The position numbers were made by a program, and so were the translations under genes. DNA of 64,000 bases from the NCBI RefSeq assembly GCF_000024065.1, contig NC_013174.1, positions 2,232,001 through 2,296,000 of the forward strand. Direction: 5' to 3'. Shown piece by piece: positions 45,178 to 55,328 of this stretch. Each line of letters begins with the position of its first letter. The stretch's first letter is position 1. A model generated the notes under the pieces. The model was given only the letters and a program-made list of their open reading frames with translations, was not told where the DNA came from and made no database searches. This DNA comes from Jonesia denitrificans DSM 20603 (lineage in GTDB: Bacteria; Actinomycetota; Actinomycetes; Actinomycetales; Cellulomonadaceae).

Positions 45178-45846
45178 ATGCGCAAGATTTTCAAGGCCGA
45201 GCTTCAAGCGCTTGGTGACGACCTCACGCAGATGGCTGAACTCGTCAACAAAGCGATCACTGGGGCAAGCCACGCTTTGCTCAATGGAGACCTCGACACA
45301 GCACAGCAAGTAATCGTTGATGACCAACAGATCGATGATCTGGAACGCTCGTTGGATGAGCGGTGCGTGCTTCTCCTCGCTCAGCAGCAACCTGTTGCCA
45401 CTGACCTTCGGTTAGTTGTCACTGCACTGCGAATGAGCGCCACACTGGAGCGGATGGGTGATCTGGCTCGGCACATCGCTCAAGTCGCTCGACGCGCCTA
45501 CCCGACAACTGCTGTCCCTGCCCAGTGCACCCCCATTTTTGAGGGGATGGCCGGTGCCGCTCAGCGTGTCGCCACCCGGATCCACGGACTCCTCGACTCC
45601 CACGATTTGGACATGGCGCAAACCATCGAGGAAGACGACGAGATCCTCGACAACTTCCACACCGATGTGTTCTCCACTCTTCTGGGGGGCGAGTGGGAAG
45701 GCACACCGCAGCAAACTATCGATGTGACCCTTCTTTCCCGCTACTTCGAACGGTTTGGTGACCATGGAGTGTCCGTCGCACGACGCATGACGTTTGTTGT
45801 CACTGGTGACTTCCACCGTGCTGCCACAAACGACGCTGTGTCGTAA
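45178..45846 (+). CDS. phoU: Phosphate signalling protein PhoU
   Basis: A 222-residue all-helical protein with two PhoU repeats; each has the acidic metal-binding motif (DDQQIDDLERSLDERCV and EDDEILDNFHTDVF) and the partner ExxxD element (LERMGDLARHIAQVARRA and FERFGDHGVSVARR). PhoU damps the sensor kinase when phosphate is plentiful, through contact with PstB and the kinase PAS domain. ATG 45178 was chosen because AAGGAGA precedes it; the upstream TTG at 45157 has no ribosome site. It is divergent from senX3-regX3. Confidence 0.95.
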   Translation: MRKIFKAELQALGDDLTQMAELVNKAITGASHALLNGDLDTAQQVIVDDQQIDDLERSLDERCVLLLAQQQPVATDLRLVVTALRMSATLERMGDLARHIAQVARRAYPTTAVPAQCTPIFEGMAGAAQRVATRIHGLLDSHDLDMAQTIEEDDEILDNFHTDVFSTLLGGEWEGTPQQTIDVTLLSRYFERFGDHGVSVARRMTFVVTGDFHRAATNDAVS

Positions 45847-45901
45847 CCCAGAAGCCTCACCGCTGAGGAGGCAAGGCACCACATCAAGCGCCAACGAAGT
45901 G

Positions 45902-45932
45902 GGGGCCAGTCACACCATGTGTGACTGGCCCC
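45902..45932. terminator. Bidirectional terminator between phoU and gpmA
   Basis: GGGGCCAGTCACAC at 45902-45915 pairs with GTGTGACTGGCCCC at 45919-45932 around CAT. It lies between convergent genes. Confidence 0.85.
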
Positions 45933-45976
45933 GACTACTTATCCTGCGGTGTGTCAGGTACTGCTGACTCGCGAGG

Positions 45977-46723
45977 TTACTTCTTGCCCTGAGCAGCAAC
46001 TGCCGCTGCAGCTTCTGCTGCAGCTTCTGGGTCGAGGTAACGGCCGCCCTTGGTCACGGGAACAAAGTTCTCGTCCAGTTCGTATACCAACGGCATGCCC
46101 GTAGGAATGTTGAGCCCAGCAATGTCTTCATCAGAGATGCCATCAAGCAGTTTGACAAGCGCACGCAGAGAGTTTCCGTGTGCTGCCACAAGAACAGTCT
46201 TGCCGTCCTTGAGGTCCGCTTTGATGTCGTTTTCCCAGTAAGGGATTTCGCGTTCCAGAACGTCTTTGAGGCACTCGGTGCGCACGTCGCTTGCACCGTC
46301 AGTTGCGTACCGTGGGTCCGCATCTTGCGAGAACTCTGAGCCAGCGTCGATGGCAGGTGGCGGCGTGTCGTAGGAACGACGCCACAACATGAACTGCTCT
46401 TCACCGTACTCGGCAAGAGTTTGTGCCTTGTCCTTTCCTTGCAACGCACCGTAGTGGCGTTCATTGAGGCGCCAGTTCCGTTTCACTGGGATCCAGTGGC
46501 GGCCTGCAGCCTCCAAGGCAAGGTTCGCGGTGGTGATCGCGCGAAGCAACAATGAGGTGTGCACAACGTCGGGGAGGAGATCTGCTTCTTTCAGCATCTC
46601 GCCGCCGCGACGCGCTTCCTCGCGGCCCTTGTCGGAAAGCTGGACATCAACCCAGCCAGTGAAGAGGTTCTTCGCGTTCCATTCGCTCTCGCCGTGACGG
46701 AGTAGTACGAGGGTGTATGTCAT
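45977..46723 (-). CDS. gpmA: 2,3-bisphosphoglycerate-dependent phosphoglycerate mutase
   Basis: A 248-residue glycolytic enzyme that interconverts 3- and 2-phosphoglycerate. The phospho-His is H10 in [35 protein letters not shown] and [18 protein letters not shown] carry the other active-site residues. The C-terminus ends in an Ala-rich helix ([16 protein letters not shown]). It lies downstream of mshA on the same strand, with 64 bp between. Confidence 0.97.
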   Translation of the reverse strand: MTYTLVLLRHGESEWNAKNLFTGWVDVQLSDKGREEARRGGEMLKEADLLPDVVHTSLLLRAITTANLALEAAGRHWIPVKRNWRLNERHYGALQGKDKAQTLAEYGEEQFMLWRRSYDTPPPAIDAGSEFSQDADPRYATDGASDVRTECLKDVLEREIPYWENDIKADLKDGKTVLVAAHGNSLRALVKLLDGISDEDIAGLNIPTGMPLVYELDENFVPVTKGGRYLDPEAAAEAAAAVAAQGKK

Positions 46724-46787
46724 ATAACCTATCCTGCCGTATCTCGTTGATGGTCGTGGGGGCCTTTCGTCCGCTGGACACAGAATG

Positions 46788-48062
46788 TCATCCAGTGTTC
46801 ACCGAGGCAGCGACCCGCGTTCGTTCGTACACTGCGAGCATATCGGTTGCCGTATGATCCCAGGTGAACTGTTGTGCATGCCGACGCGCACCAGCGCGAA
46901 GCGACTCACGTAATTGCGTGTCGCCCAATGCCACCTGGAGCACCCCTGCCCACGTTTGCGGGCGATGATCGGGCACGAGGAGGCCTGACTTTTTGTGGGC
47001 AACCGCGGTGGTGAGCCCGCCCACATCGGCGGCAATCACCGGAGTCCCACACGCCTGTGCCTCAATGGCGACAAGCCCAAAACTTTCATTGCGAGACGGC
47101 ATCGCCACATAGTCAGCCACCCGCATCCACTGCGCCAACGTCGGGCGGTCGGCAGGAGGAACAAAACGCACGTGTTGCGCAACCCCCCGCTGAAAGACTC
47201 GAGCCCGCAGTTCTCCTAGCGCAGCAGGACGACCTGAGGGGCCCCCAATGATGACGAGGGTCGGCATGGGGCGGTCAGGCTGTTGAGAACGAAGAAGCGC
47301 CAACGCGTCGACCAACACATCAGGACCCTTGAGCGGCTGGATACGTCCCGCGAACACGATGACATCGCCCTCGGGGGCAAGCCCCAACGCGACTCTCTCC
47401 GCCTGCCGCTGGTGGTCATCGATAGGCGGAGTGAACGCAGCAAGGTCCACTCCGGGCGCGACCACGTGAACTTTTTCAGGATCAGCTGCATACAACGTGT
47501 GTAACTCGTGTGCCTCTTTGTCCGTATTAGCGACAAGCGCCGCTGACTGCTCCACCACCTGTTCCTCACCGATGATGCGTGCACGAGGTTCGGGGGCGTC
47601 CCCCGGGGCGAGTTGCGCGTTCTTGACCCGCGCCATCGTGTGCATTGTGTGCACAAGTGGAACGTTCCACCTGTCTGCAGCCAACCATCCTGCCTGCCCC
47701 GACAACCAATAGTGGGAATGAACGATGTCATACCACCCAGGTTGTCGGGCAGCTTCTGTGCGAAGCACCCCTTGCGTGAAATAGCATAACTGACCCGGTA
47801 AGTCGTTCTTATCAAGCCCTTCATACGGTCCGGCAGTCACATGACGAACCAGAACACCGTCATCCACTTCCACAACGTCAGGCTGATTCGCTGTAGTCCG
47901 ACGGGTGAAAATCTCCACCTCTGTGCCCTGAGCCGCCATAGCACGTGCAAGCTCAACAACATACACATTCATGCCACCAGCATCGCCGGTCCCTGGCTGG
48001 GCCAGCGGCGACGTGTGCACACAGAGCATCGCGACGCGGTGCGCCGGGTGAGAGACAGTCAT
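46788..48062 (-). CDS. mshA: D-inositol-3-phosphate glycosyltransferase (mycothiol synthesis)
   Basis: A 424-residue GT4 enzyme catalysing the first step of mycothiol synthesis: transfer of GlcNAc from UDP-GlcNAc to inositol-3-phosphate. The N-terminal acceptor loop is [19 protein letters not shown], the phosphate clamp region is [18 protein letters not shown], and the donor site is [20 protein letters not shown]. Mycothiol is the main low-molecular-weight thiol of actinobacteria, so this gene also places the organism. It is divergent from the [2Fe-2S] BFD-type gene. Confidence 0.96.
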   Translation of the reverse strand: MTVSHPAHRVAMLCVHTSPLAQPGTGDAGGMNVYVVELARAMAAQGTEVEIFTRRTTANQPDVVEVDDGVLVRHVTAGPYEGLDKNDLPGQLCYFTQGVLRTEAARQPGWYDIVHSHYWLSGQAGWLAADRWNVPLVHTMHTMARVKNAQLAPGDAPEPRARIIGEEQVVEQSAALVANTDKEAHELHTLYAADPEKVHVVAPGVDLAAFTPPIDDHQRQAERVALGLAPEGDVIVFAGRIQPLKGPDVLVDALALLRSQQPDRPMPTLVIIGGPSGRPAALGELRARVFQRGVAQHVRFVPPADRPTLAQWMRVADYVAMPSRNESFGLVAIEAQACGTPVIAADVGGLTTAVAHKKSGLLVPDHRPQTWAGVLQVALGDTQLRESLRAGARRHAQQFTWDHTATDMLAVYERTRVAASVNTG

Positions 48063-48181
48063 GAGCCACCTTTATCTTGTGCCGCCCCTATTTTCCCACG
48101 GCAACGTAGCGTAACAAATTGCGGACAAATCGGGGCCGTAGGTCCCATAGTCCTGCGCACAGAACACGACATGATGAGGTC

Positions 48182-48487
48182 ATGGAGAATACTGCCGACC
48201 CATTTGCAGCAATCCGCGATCTCATCGGTGGGGACAACGACACCCCAGCGGAGATCATTCCCGCGAGCCCGGAAGACTGCGCCACTTTCACCGATGACGC
48301 CATGGTCTGCACCTGTAACAACGTCAACGCAGGCGAGATCCGTTCCCTCATTCGGTCCGGCGAGTGCAACTCCTTCGACGACATCCAAGTCCGAACCCGC
48401 GCTGGCGGTGGTTGTGGTGCGTGCATCCCATTCGTAGCTGGCATTGTTCAAGTCGAACTCACCGCAAAGCCTCACAGCATTAGTTAA
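48182..48487 (+). CDS. Stand-alone BFD-like [2Fe-2S] protein
   Basis: The 101-residue protein carries a BFD-like [2Fe-2S] domain in its C-terminal part: VCTCNNVNAGEIRSLIRSG then TRAGGGCGACIPFVAG, with C43-x-C45-x32-C78-x2-C81. The same domain occurs inside assimilatory nitrite reductase NirB and in bacterioferritin-associated ferredoxin. The N-terminal ~40 residues are acidic and specific. No nitrite reductase or bacterioferritin gene is adjacent, so its electron partner is unknown. ATG 48182 was chosen from the conserved start and the GAGG just before it. Confidence 0.82.
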   Translation: MENTADPFAAIRDLIGGDNDTPAEIIPASPEDCATFTDDAMVCTCNNVNAGEIRSLIRSGECNSFDDIQVRTRAGGGCGACIPFVAGIVQVELTAKPHSIS

Positions 48488-48505
48488 CAACCGAACCTCT
48501 CAACA

Positions 48506-48544
48506 ACATGGGAGGGGCCATCACTGATGGCCCCTCCCATGTTC
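48506..48544. terminator. Bidirectional terminator after the BFD-like gene
   Basis: AACATGGGAGGGGCCATC at 48506-48523 pairs perfectly with GATGGCCCCTCCCATGTT at 48527-48544. It lies between convergent genes. Confidence 0.88.
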
Positions 48545-48554
48545 ATGCCGTGCG

Positions 48555-49688
48555 TCAGTCCACCACGACAACACACGCAGGGGCAGGAATCGGTGCGCTC
48601 TGCCGTTGCGTCACTACCCCGTCGGTGGCCACATGAAGGACTTCAATCTCGTGGGATCCCTGCTGAGCAATCAGAAGGAAATCGCCACCGTCGTCCGCCG
48701 CGACCACAGCAAAATGGCGAGGCCAATGACCTGCCAGCCGGTACGTCCCTCGCAGACACGGAATGACGTCTGCATTCTCACCATCCGCCTCGTCCATGGC
48801 TTCACCGAGCTCAGGCAGATCCCAGAACAACAGCATGTCTCGACCGCGCACAGTCGTGTAAATTCTGCGTCCTGATGTGCTCATCGCAATATGTGAGGGA
48901 AGAGACTCGCTCTCCTCTTCGCGCCCTGTGTCCCAATCACCGCATGGGAAGCGGCCAAGAATTGTCCCTGACCCGTCACTCAAATGTGGGCGAACCACAG
49001 TGATATGGCGGTCAAGTTCACCGACAATATACGCCAATCCACGGTCGTCCCACGCCACATGGCGTGGCCCAGTACCCGCTGGCAAGTCCACCGCAATTCC
49101 CCGAGCTGCAAACCCGCGGGTTCCATCCGGTTTGACGATTCCCTCATACAAGAACACTGCGTCGCTCCCGAGATCAACCGCCCACATGTATTGGGTAGCA
49201 GGAACAGAAGTCACGTAGTGTGCATGGGGGCCTTCCTGACGATCAGGACGGGGGCCACTACCCGAATGCTGAAAAAGAGCAACCGGCGTCTCCTTCGTCA
49301 GGTGCTCACCAACCGGGAACGTTGCCACCGATCCGGTTCCATAGTTCGCCACCAACACCCCGTCACCGTCAACAACAACGTGACACGGTTGTGACCCCAT
49401 TGTGTCGACAACACCCCGCTGCTCGACGCCGCCCTCACGCAGAGCAAAACCGTGCACCTGCCCAGTGGGAACCTCAGACACCGCGTACACCATGCGTGTA
49501 TTAGACACCACAGTCGTGGCCAAGAACGACGGCGCAGCAACCTGAGCGACCTGGCGGAGATCGCTGATAGTACCTGTCACTCGATCAAACCGAGCAGACC
49601 ACATCCCCTCGCCTGATCCTGGTTCTGCATCCTTCGGATAGGTTCCCAGAACAACATCGACACTGCGCGCCGCTGTGGCTTGTTCCAT
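48555..49688 (-). CDS. Lactonase-family seven-bladed beta-propeller protein
   Basis: A ~377-residue protein of the lactonase (6-phosphogluconolactonase YbhE/Pgl-type) family. It starts with VDVVLGTYPKDAEPGSGEGM and repeats blade-like segments such as RMVYAVSEVPTGQVHGFAL, GVLVANYGTGSVATFPVG, PRHVAWDDRGLAYIVGELD and HIAMSTSGRRIYTTVRGRD. The HAHYVTSVP segment is the usual conserved motif of the family. No signal peptide is visible. Hydrolysis of 6-phosphogluconolactone in the pentose phosphate pathway is the leading guess but not certain, because the family also holds other propellers. ATG 49688 was preferred to GTG 49691. Confidence 0.87.
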   Translation of the reverse strand: MEQATAARSVDVVLGTYPKDAEPGSGEGMWSARFDRVTGTISDLRQVAQVAAPSFLATTVVSNTRMVYAVSEVPTGQVHGFALREGGVEQRGVVDTMGSQPCHVVVDGDGVLVANYGTGSVATFPVGEHLTKETPVALFQHSGSGPRPDRQEGPHAHYVTSVPATQYMWAVDLGSDAVFLYEGIVKPDGTRGFAARGIAVDLPAGTGPRHVAWDDRGLAYIVGELDRHITVVRPHLSDGSGTILGRFPCGDWDTGREEESESLPSHIAMSTSGRRIYTTVRGRDMLLFWDLPELGEAMDEADGENADVIPCLRGTYRLAGHWPRHFAVVAADDGGDFLLIAQQGSHEIEVLHVATDGVVTQRQSAPIPAPACVVVVD

Positions 49689-49820
49689 CACATCCCCATT
49701 TCCTTACGCTTCGAGGCCCCACCACACGCTCTATCGGCACAACACTCTATGGGTTCACCCGTGTGCAACCTATAGTTCCGAAGAAACATCACATCAAAGA
49801 ACGCTTCCTGCATAGCAAAA

Positions 49821-49854
49821 GTGGAGTGCAGTCCCCATGAGGACCGCACTCCAC
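49821..49854 (-). terminator. Terminator downstream of lsr2
   Basis: GTGGAGTGCAGTCC at 49821-49834 pairs with GGACCGCACTCCAC at 49841-49854 (one mismatch) around a 6-base loop. It lies 13 bp past the lsr2 stop on the minus strand. Confidence 0.8.
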
Positions 49855-49867
49855 TGTGCACTGCACC

Positions 49868-50197
49868 TTACTTGTTCGCGGCGTCGTAAGCCTCGCGGAT
49901 TTCAGAGGAAATACGACCACGCATGTTGACGTCGAACCCATTGGCACGCGCCCACTCACGAATAACATTTGCTGACGGGCCCGACTGCGAGCGGGCAGCG
50001 GAGCGGCGACCACGAGAAACACGCTGAGCTTTGCGTGCAACCTGGAGGTAACGATCAAAAGCACCACGCAACTCTTGTGCGTGCTCGTTACTCAAGTCAA
50101 TCTCGTAATCCGTACCATCGAGCGAAAAAGCGACAGTCTCGTCTGCCTGACCGCCATCGAGGTCATCAACAAGAATGACCTGAACCTTCTGAGCCAT
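49868..50197 (-). CDS. lsr2: Nucleoid-associated protein Lsr2
   Basis: A 109-residue H-NS-like protein that bridges AT-rich DNA and silences transcription in actinobacteria. The N-terminal dimerisation domain is MAQKVQVILVDDLDGGQADE and on; the C-terminal DNA-binding domain has NVIREWARANGFDVNMRGRI, with the minor-groove RGR motif. The start at 50197 was chosen from the family's MAQKV; an in-frame start 12 bases upstream is less likely. It follows lysS and a small membrane protein gene on the same strand. Confidence 0.97.
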   Translation of the reverse strand: MAQKVQVILVDDLDGGQADETVAFSLDGTDYEIDLSNEHAQELRGAFDRYLQVARKAQRVSRGRRSAARSQSGPSANVIREWARANGFDVNMRGRISSEIREAYDAANK

Positions 50198-50278
50198 GTG
50201 CGCTCCCAATTATCTCGGCGTGAAATACCTTCAGTTCGATATTACCCGAGACAACTCATGCGTCAAATGAATCCGCTA

Positions 50279-50458
50279 TCAATCAGAATTTTTTGATGGG
50301 GAATTCTCCTCATGATGCTCAGCAGCACGATCTAATTCTGCTAACTGGGCACGCTCATTTCGGTCAGCACGAACAACAGCACGCATCGCAAAGAAAAAGA
50401 GGATTCCCACACCAATTGAGGGAATGAGAGCTCCCACCCCAACAAGAAAACCGTTCAT
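50279..50458 (-). CDS. 59-residue single-pass membrane protein between lysS and lsr2
   Basis: A short frame from ATG 50458 to TGA at 50279 encodes 59 residues: one membrane helix (about 4-24, NGFLVGVGALIPSIGVGILF), then a basic and helical cytoplasmic tail (RAVVRADRNERAQLAEL) ending in an acidic, polar stretch. It lies 43 bp after lysS, in the same direction, with lsr2 81 bp further on. Small one-helix proteins in this place are common in actinobacteria, which supports it being real; the function is unknown. Confidence 0.75.
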   Translation of the reverse strand: MNGFLVGVGALIPSIGVGILFFFAMRAVVRADRNERAQLAELDRAAEHHEENSPSKNSD

Positions 50459-50501
50459 GACTTGACCCTTCGTCGAACCTCGAACGTGCCCCTAACTGAC
50501 C

Positions 50502-52049
50502 TTACTGTGCCGGTTTGACCAGTGGGAACAAAATAGTCTCTCGAATACCCAACCCGGTCAAAGCCATGAGCAGTCGGTCGAGCCCCATTCCCATACCCCC
50601 GCTCGGCGGCATGGCATATTCCATTGCCGTGAGGAAATCCTCATCAAGGACCATTGCCTCATCGTCGCCTGCGGCAGCAAGGACTGCTTGTGCCTCAAAG
50701 CGTTGGCGCTGAATCACAGGATCAACAAGTTCCGAGTATGCGGTTGCGAGCTCAAAGCCACGCACATACAAGTCCCACTTCTCCACAACACCGGGAATTG
50801 ACCGGTGATCCCTGGTCAATGGTGACGTCTCCACGGGGAAATCACGCACAAACGTGGGCGCCCATAAGTCATGACCCACAAAGTGTTCCCACAGCTCTTC
50901 CACAAGCTTTCCGTGGCTCACCTTCTTCGGATCCAATGAAATCTCTACAGATTGTGCCAGGGTCATTAATTCAGCAACCGAAGTTTGTGGAGTGATCTCC
51001 ACCCCGGCGGCTTCCGAAAGAGAGTGGTACATGGATAGTTGAGCCCATTCACCACCCAATTCATATTCAGAACCATCAGCAAGAGTGACTAGCGTTTCCC
51101 CATCAAATGCATCACGGGCAGCGGTTTGCACGAGATCCTGAGTTAACACCGCCATTGTGTTGTAATCGCCATAGGCTTCATACGCCTCAAGCATCGCAAA
51201 TTCTGGTGAGTGTGACGAGTCTACGCCTTCATTGCGGAAGTTTCGGTTGATCTCAAAGACACGTTCCAACCCACCAACAACAGCACGCTTCAGGAATAGT
51301 TCGGGCGCAATACGCAGATACAAGTCCATATCAAACGCATTCATATGCGTCACAAACGGGCGAGCCGCAGCGCCACCATGAATTGTTTGCAGCATGGGGG
51401 TTTCAATTTCCATAAAGTCACGCGCATGGAAGTTATCTCGCAATGACCGTACAACTTGTGACCGCAACCGTGCCGCGTCCCGGGCCGCGGGCCGAGCAAT
51501 CAAATCAACGTAGCGCTGACGGACACGCGCCTCTTCCGACAACTCCGCGGTCGTCCCATCTTCGCGGGCATACAAGTTTGGCAATGGACGCAACGACTTC
51601 GCCGCCAGCGACCACTGTGAAGCAAACACGGACAGTTCGCCGCGACGCGAAGAAATGACACGCCCCTTGGCGAACAAGTGATCACCCAGATCAACAGTTG
51701 CCTTGAAGTCTGCAAGTGACTGCGCACCCACTTCACCTTGAGACAACATCACCTGAAGTCGCTGCCCGTCACCATCCTGGATCGCCACAAAGCACAGCTT
51801 GCCGGTGTTACGCAAAAAGACAACTCGCCCAGCGACACCAACGACGTCCTCAGTTTCCTCACCAAGTTCCAGGTGAGCGTACCCAGCACGAATCTGCCCA
51901 ATTGTGTGAGTGCGGTCCACAGTAACTGGGTAAGCTTCCTTCCCCTGGTCAAGGAGACGGGCACGTTTCTCCCGGCGAACCTTTAGCTGTTCAGGGAGGT
52001 CGTTCCCCGTGTCGGATGAGAGGGCTTGGGTGTTTTCCTGTGACGTCAC
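50502..52049 (-). CDS. lysS: Lysyl-tRNA synthetase (class II)
   Basis: A 515-residue class II synthetase. The N-terminal OB fold binds the anticodon ([20 protein letters not shown]). Motif 2 is [20 protein letters not shown] and motif 3 is [15 protein letters not shown]. It joins lysine to tRNA-Lys in the cytoplasm. It starts at GTG 52049, which lies 7 bases after a consensus-like -10 box with no Shine-Dalgarno, so translation is probably leaderless. It is an independent unit ahead of the small membrane gene and lsr2. Confidence 0.97.
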   Translation of the reverse strand: MTSQENTQALSSDTGNDLPEQLKVRREKRARLLDQGKEAYPVTVDRTHTIGQIRAGYAHLELGEETEDVVGVAGRVVFLRNTGKLCFVAIQDGDGQRLQVMLSQGEVGAQSLADFKATVDLGDHLFAKGRVISSRRGELSVFASQWSLAAKSLRPLPNLYAREDGTTAELSEEARVRQRYVDLIARPAARDAARLRSQVVRSLRDNFHARDFMEIETPMLQTIHGGAAARPFVTHMNAFDMDLYLRIAPELFLKRAVVGGLERVFEINRNFRNEGVDSSHSPEFAMLEAYEAYGDYNTMAVLTQDLVQTAARDAFDGETLVTLADGSEYELGGEWAQLSMYHSLSEAAGVEITPQTSVAELMTLAQSVEISLDPKKVSHGKLVEELWEHFVGHDLWAPTFVRDFPVETSPLTRDHRSIPGVVEKWDLYVRGFELATAYSELVDPVIQRQRFEAQAVLAAAGDDEAMVLDEDFLTAMEYAMPPSGGMGMGLDRLLMALTGLGIRETILFPLVKPAQ

Positions 52050-52056
52050 ACCGTTT

Positions 52057-52062
52057 ATTCTA
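52057..52062 (-). promoter_or_regulatory. -10 element of leaderless lysS
   Basis: On the minus strand TAGAAT (52062-52057) precedes GTG 52049 by 7 bases. This places the transcription start at the start codon and fixes the lysS start. Confidence 0.65.
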
Positions 52063-52155
52063 ACCGTCTAGCACCACTCACAGAGGTGGTCCCGCTCACG
52101 TCCATAGACACCTATGGTCTGTACTAAGCACACACCCACGCACGGCTCCACGCCT

Positions 52156-53079
52156 TCATTCCACAAGATCGAGGGCAAGGTCAAGAATCGCTGCCGAGTG
52201 CGTGAGCGCACCTACCGACATGTAATCAACCCCAGTAGCAGCGACACTCGCTGCCCGGTCCACCGTCAAATTACCCGTCGCCTCGAGTTCAATACGCCCA
52301 GTGCTGTCTTCCCCAGCGCGCACCGCCGCGACCACTTCAGTCATGAGCTCATTTGACATGTTGTCGAGCAACAAAAACTTTGCCCCTGCTGCCACAGCTT
52401 CCACCGCTTGCTCACGAGTGTCCGCCTCCACCTGAATATCAACATCAGGAAAAGCGCGGCGGATGGCTGACACAGCAGCCGTGATTGACCCTGCAGCCAC
52501 CACATGATTGTCCTTGACCATCGCAACGTCATAGAGGCCCATACGTTTATTGGTCCCACCCCCGCAACGAACCGCATACTTATCAAGTTCACGGAGGCCA
52601 GGAGTCGTTTTTCGGGTGTCCAACACGGTTGTTCCCGTTCCAGTTAGCACCCGCGACCACGCAGCAGTAGCGGTCGCCACCCCCGATGCACGGGACGCAA
52701 GATTCAACAAGGTACGTTCTGCGATGAGGAGCACCCGGGTAGGACCCTGCAACGTTGCAAGCACAGTTCCTGGTGTGACCGTTGTGCCATCACTGACCGC
52801 AAACTCCACCGACACCCCGGAAGTCTCTAATCGTCGCGCCACCTGATCGACAACCACAGGAACAAGAGGAAGCCCGGCAACAACCCCGTCTTCCCTGGCT
52901 ACCAAGTGAGCTGTTGCCTGCGCTTGCGACGACACAGTGGCCAGCGTGGTGACATCACGACCAGGCCGCGGCCCAAGATCCTCATCAAGAGCAACTTCCA
53001 CAATCCGCCGCATCCACGACGAGCGCAAACCAGCATCTCCCTCGCGCGTGGGCGACACACCATACACCGTGACAGACAT
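52156..53079 (-). CDS. nadC: Nicotinate-nucleotide pyrophosphorylase (carboxylating)
   Basis: A 307-residue quinolinate phosphoribosyltransferase. Substrate-binding residues lie in TRKTTPGLRELDKYAVRCGG and GTNKRMGLYDVAMVKDNHVV; EADTREQAVEAVAAGAKFLLLDNMS is the C-terminal barrel part. It makes nicotinate mononucleotide from quinolinate in de novo NAD synthesis. It follows nadB by 2 bp. No nadA (quinolinate synthase) lies between or beside them. Confidence 0.96.
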   Translation of the reverse strand: MSVTVYGVSPTREGDAGLRSSWMRRIVEVALDEDLGPRPGRDVTTLATVSSQAQATAHLVAREDGVVAGLPLVPVVVDQVARRLETSGVSVEFAVSDGTTVTPGTVLATLQGPTRVLLIAERTLLNLASRASGVATATAAWSRVLTGTGTTVLDTRKTTPGLRELDKYAVRCGGGTNKRMGLYDVAMVKDNHVVAAGSITAAVSAIRRAFPDVDIQVEADTREQAVEAVAAGAKFLLLDNMSNELMTEVVAAVRAGEDSTGRIELEATGNLTVDRAASVAATGVDYMSVGALTHSAAILDLALDLVE

Positions 53080-53081
53080 AC

Positions 53082-54851
53082 CTAACTCTCCTCATGAGGT
53101 GGGGACGGGATGGGGGGCTCATTGCGTGACAACGGCGCAACATCAGCCTGAAGACAGCCACGCGCATCAAGGCGGATCACCACCCGACGCAGCCACGCAT
53201 CGTCAGTCTCGGGGAAATCACTACGCACATGACCGCCACGAGTTTCCGTGCGAGTGCGGGCAGCAAGGGCAAGAGCACTCGCCATCGAATGAATATTCGT
53301 CGTTTCCCACTCCGCAGCTTGCGGCAACACTGACTGATCCCCAGGCACTGGTTCCGGGACGTCAGCGTCAGTGCGGATCTTCCGCAACACATCAAGGGTT
53401 GTCGTCAACGACTCATGCGTCCGCACCACGCCCGCACCTTTTGTCATCGCCCGCTGAATACGGGTCCTCGTTGCCGCCATCACCAGACCACTATGCCCAC
53501 CACGCACCTCAGGGGTACGCTGCGGGAGTTCTCCTGCGCTCATCCGGGCAGCGATATCCGCTGCAGCCCGATGCGCAAAAACGATCCCTTCGAGTAAGGA
53601 ATTAGACGCCAACCGGTTCGCTCCATGCACTCCAGTGCACGCCGCCTCACCAATGGCGTACAACCCCCGCAACGTTGTCCGGCCCTCAGCATTTGTTCGA
53701 ATACCACCGGAATGATAGTGCTGAGCTGGGGCAACAGGTACAGGTTCTTGCGTCATATCAAACCCATGCTCCAACAAGCGCGCATGAATGGTGGGAAACC
53801 GCGACATGAGGAACTCTTTTCCAAGATGGCGCGCGTCAAGAAGAACATGATCCTCGCCCGTCGCCTCCATTTGCCGAACAATTGCCCGAGCCACCACATC
53901 ACGTGGCGCCAACTCAGCCATCTCATGGACCGAGGGCATAAACCGGTTACCCTCCACATCAATGAGATACGCACCCTCACCACGGACCGCCTCAGAAATA
54001 AGCGTAAGCTGCCCGCGAGCGCCAGAACCCAACCACAACACAGTGGGATGGAACTGAACAAACTCCACATCAGCGAGGTCGGCGCCAGCGCGCAACGCGG
54101 CTGCGGCACCATCGCCGGTGGTTTGAGATGGGTTCGTTGACGACACAAACAGTTGCCCAATACCCCCGGTGGCCAAGACAACGGCGCGGGCAAGCGCCGC
54201 ACCGATACCGTCACGGCTCCCTTCACCCCGCACATGAAGGGTCACACCGCACGCGACACGACGTTCATCGTCATGTTTCTGAGGTGGGACGTCACCGGAG
54301 GACGTGAGAATATCAATCACCTGGGCGTGTTCGATCACCTCAATGCCAGGGTCGTCGCGCACCTGCTCAAGTTGGGCAACTAACGCCCGAGAAATTTCAG
54401 CCCCGGTCGCGTCTCCACCTGCATGTGCAATACGGTCAGCATGGTGGCCGCCTTCTCTTGTCAACGAGACAGACCCGTCGGTTGAGCGGTCAAACTGAGC
54501 ACCACGCTTCATGAGGTCACGTACTCGCCGTGGTCCTTCAGTAACAAGGACCTCTACTGCGGCCGGGTCGCACAGCCCTACGCCAGCAGTGAGGGTGTCG
54601 GCAAGGTGCGCTGCGGGAGTGTCAGCTGGGTCAAGAGCTGCGGCAATTCCGCCCTGTGCCCACACTGTTGAACCAGATGACAGTGAATCCTTCGTCACAA
54701 GGAGAACCCGCCCCACCCGCGAACGCATGTCCAATGCGGCGGTGAGGCCAGCAATCCCTGAGCCAACAACGATGACATCTGCCTCCACAGTCCACCCAGG
54801 TTCGGGGGCAGCGAGCTGGGTGGGCAGGGTGGATACCTGCTCGTGGTTCAC
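53082..54851 (-). CDS. nadB: L-aspartate oxidase
   Basis: A 589-residue FAD enzyme that oxidises L-aspartate to iminoaspartate, the first step of de novo NAD synthesis. It has the FAD motif [35 protein letters not shown], and [20 protein letters not shown] with the active-site region common to fumarate-reductase flavoproteins; [20 protein letters not shown] is the C-terminal FAD contact. The first ~20 residues are specific. It overlaps panD by 4 bp. Confidence 0.95.
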   Translation of the reverse strand: MNHEQVSTLPTQLAAPEPGWTVEADVIVVGSGIAGLTAALDMRSRVGRVLLVTKDSLSSGSTVWAQGGIAAALDPADTPAAHLADTLTAGVGLCDPAAVEVLVTEGPRRVRDLMKRGAQFDRSTDGSVSLTREGGHHADRIAHAGGDATGAEISRALVAQLEQVRDDPGIEVIEHAQVIDILTSSGDVPPQKHDDERRVACGVTLHVRGEGSRDGIGAALARAVVLATGGIGQLFVSSTNPSQTTGDGAAAALRAGADLADVEFVQFHPTVLWLGSGARGQLTLISEAVRGEGAYLIDVEGNRFMPSVHEMAELAPRDVVARAIVRQMEATGEDHVLLDARHLGKEFLMSRFPTIHARLLEHGFDMTQEPVPVAPAQHYHSGGIRTNAEGRTTLRGLYAIGEAACTGVHGANRLASNSLLEGIVFAHRAAADIAARMSAGELPQRTPEVRGGHSGLVMAATRTRIQRAMTKGAGVVRTHESLTTTLDVLRKIRTDADVPEPVPGDQSVLPQAAEWETTNIHSMASALALAARTRTETRGGHVRSDFPETDDAWLRRVVIRLDARGCLQADVAPLSRNEPPIPSPPHEES

Positions 54852-55285
54852 AGTTGGAATTGAGAGATGGGTAACCCGGACGGCTCAAGACCGTACCCGT
54901 CAGGGACCTGACCAGGTTCGTGAGAGTGGTCAACAATCCGGTTGTGATCATCAACGAACACGACGTTGGGGAGGTAATGCCGGGCTTCAGTGTCCGCCAT
55001 CATGCCATAAGCAATGATGATGACCACATCGTCTGGGTGAACGAGGTGTGCGGCAGCTCCGTTGATACAGATCTGCCCAGACCCGCGTTCACCGGGGATG
55101 ACGTAGGTCGTGAGTCGAGCACCATTGGTCACATCCACAACATCAACCTGCTGACCAGGGTAAAGATCCGCGGCTTCCAGCAGATCAAGATCAACCGTGA
55201 TGGACCCCACATAGTGGAGGTCCGCTTGAGTCACAGTTGCGCGGTGAATCTTTCCGATCATCATCGGACGAAGCAGGGAGGTCAC
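54848..55285 (-). CDS. panD: Aspartate 1-decarboxylase
   Basis: A ~145-residue pyruvoyl enzyme that makes beta-alanine for pantothenate. It starts near [18 protein letters not shown], and self-cleavage should occur at the Gly-Ser of YVGSITVD to give the pyruvoyl group; [20 protein letters not shown] follows. The family usually ends earlier: the C-terminal tail after [10 protein letters not shown] is longer than that of E. coli. GTG 55285 was chosen because AAAGGA precedes it; a TTG at 55306 is in frame but has no ribosome site. It overlaps nadB by 4 bp. Confidence 0.95.
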   Translation of the reverse strand: MTSLLRPMMIGKIHRATVTQADLHYVGSITVDLDLLEAADLYPGQQVDVVDVTNGARLTTYVIPGERGSGQICINGAAAHLVHPDDVVIIIAYGMMADTEARHYLPNVVFVDDHNRIVDHSHEPGQVPDGYGLEPSGLPISQFQL

Positions 55286-55328
55286 AAGTTTTCCTTTGTG
55301 GGACAACAGGTCTTCCCATGTGTTCGTG

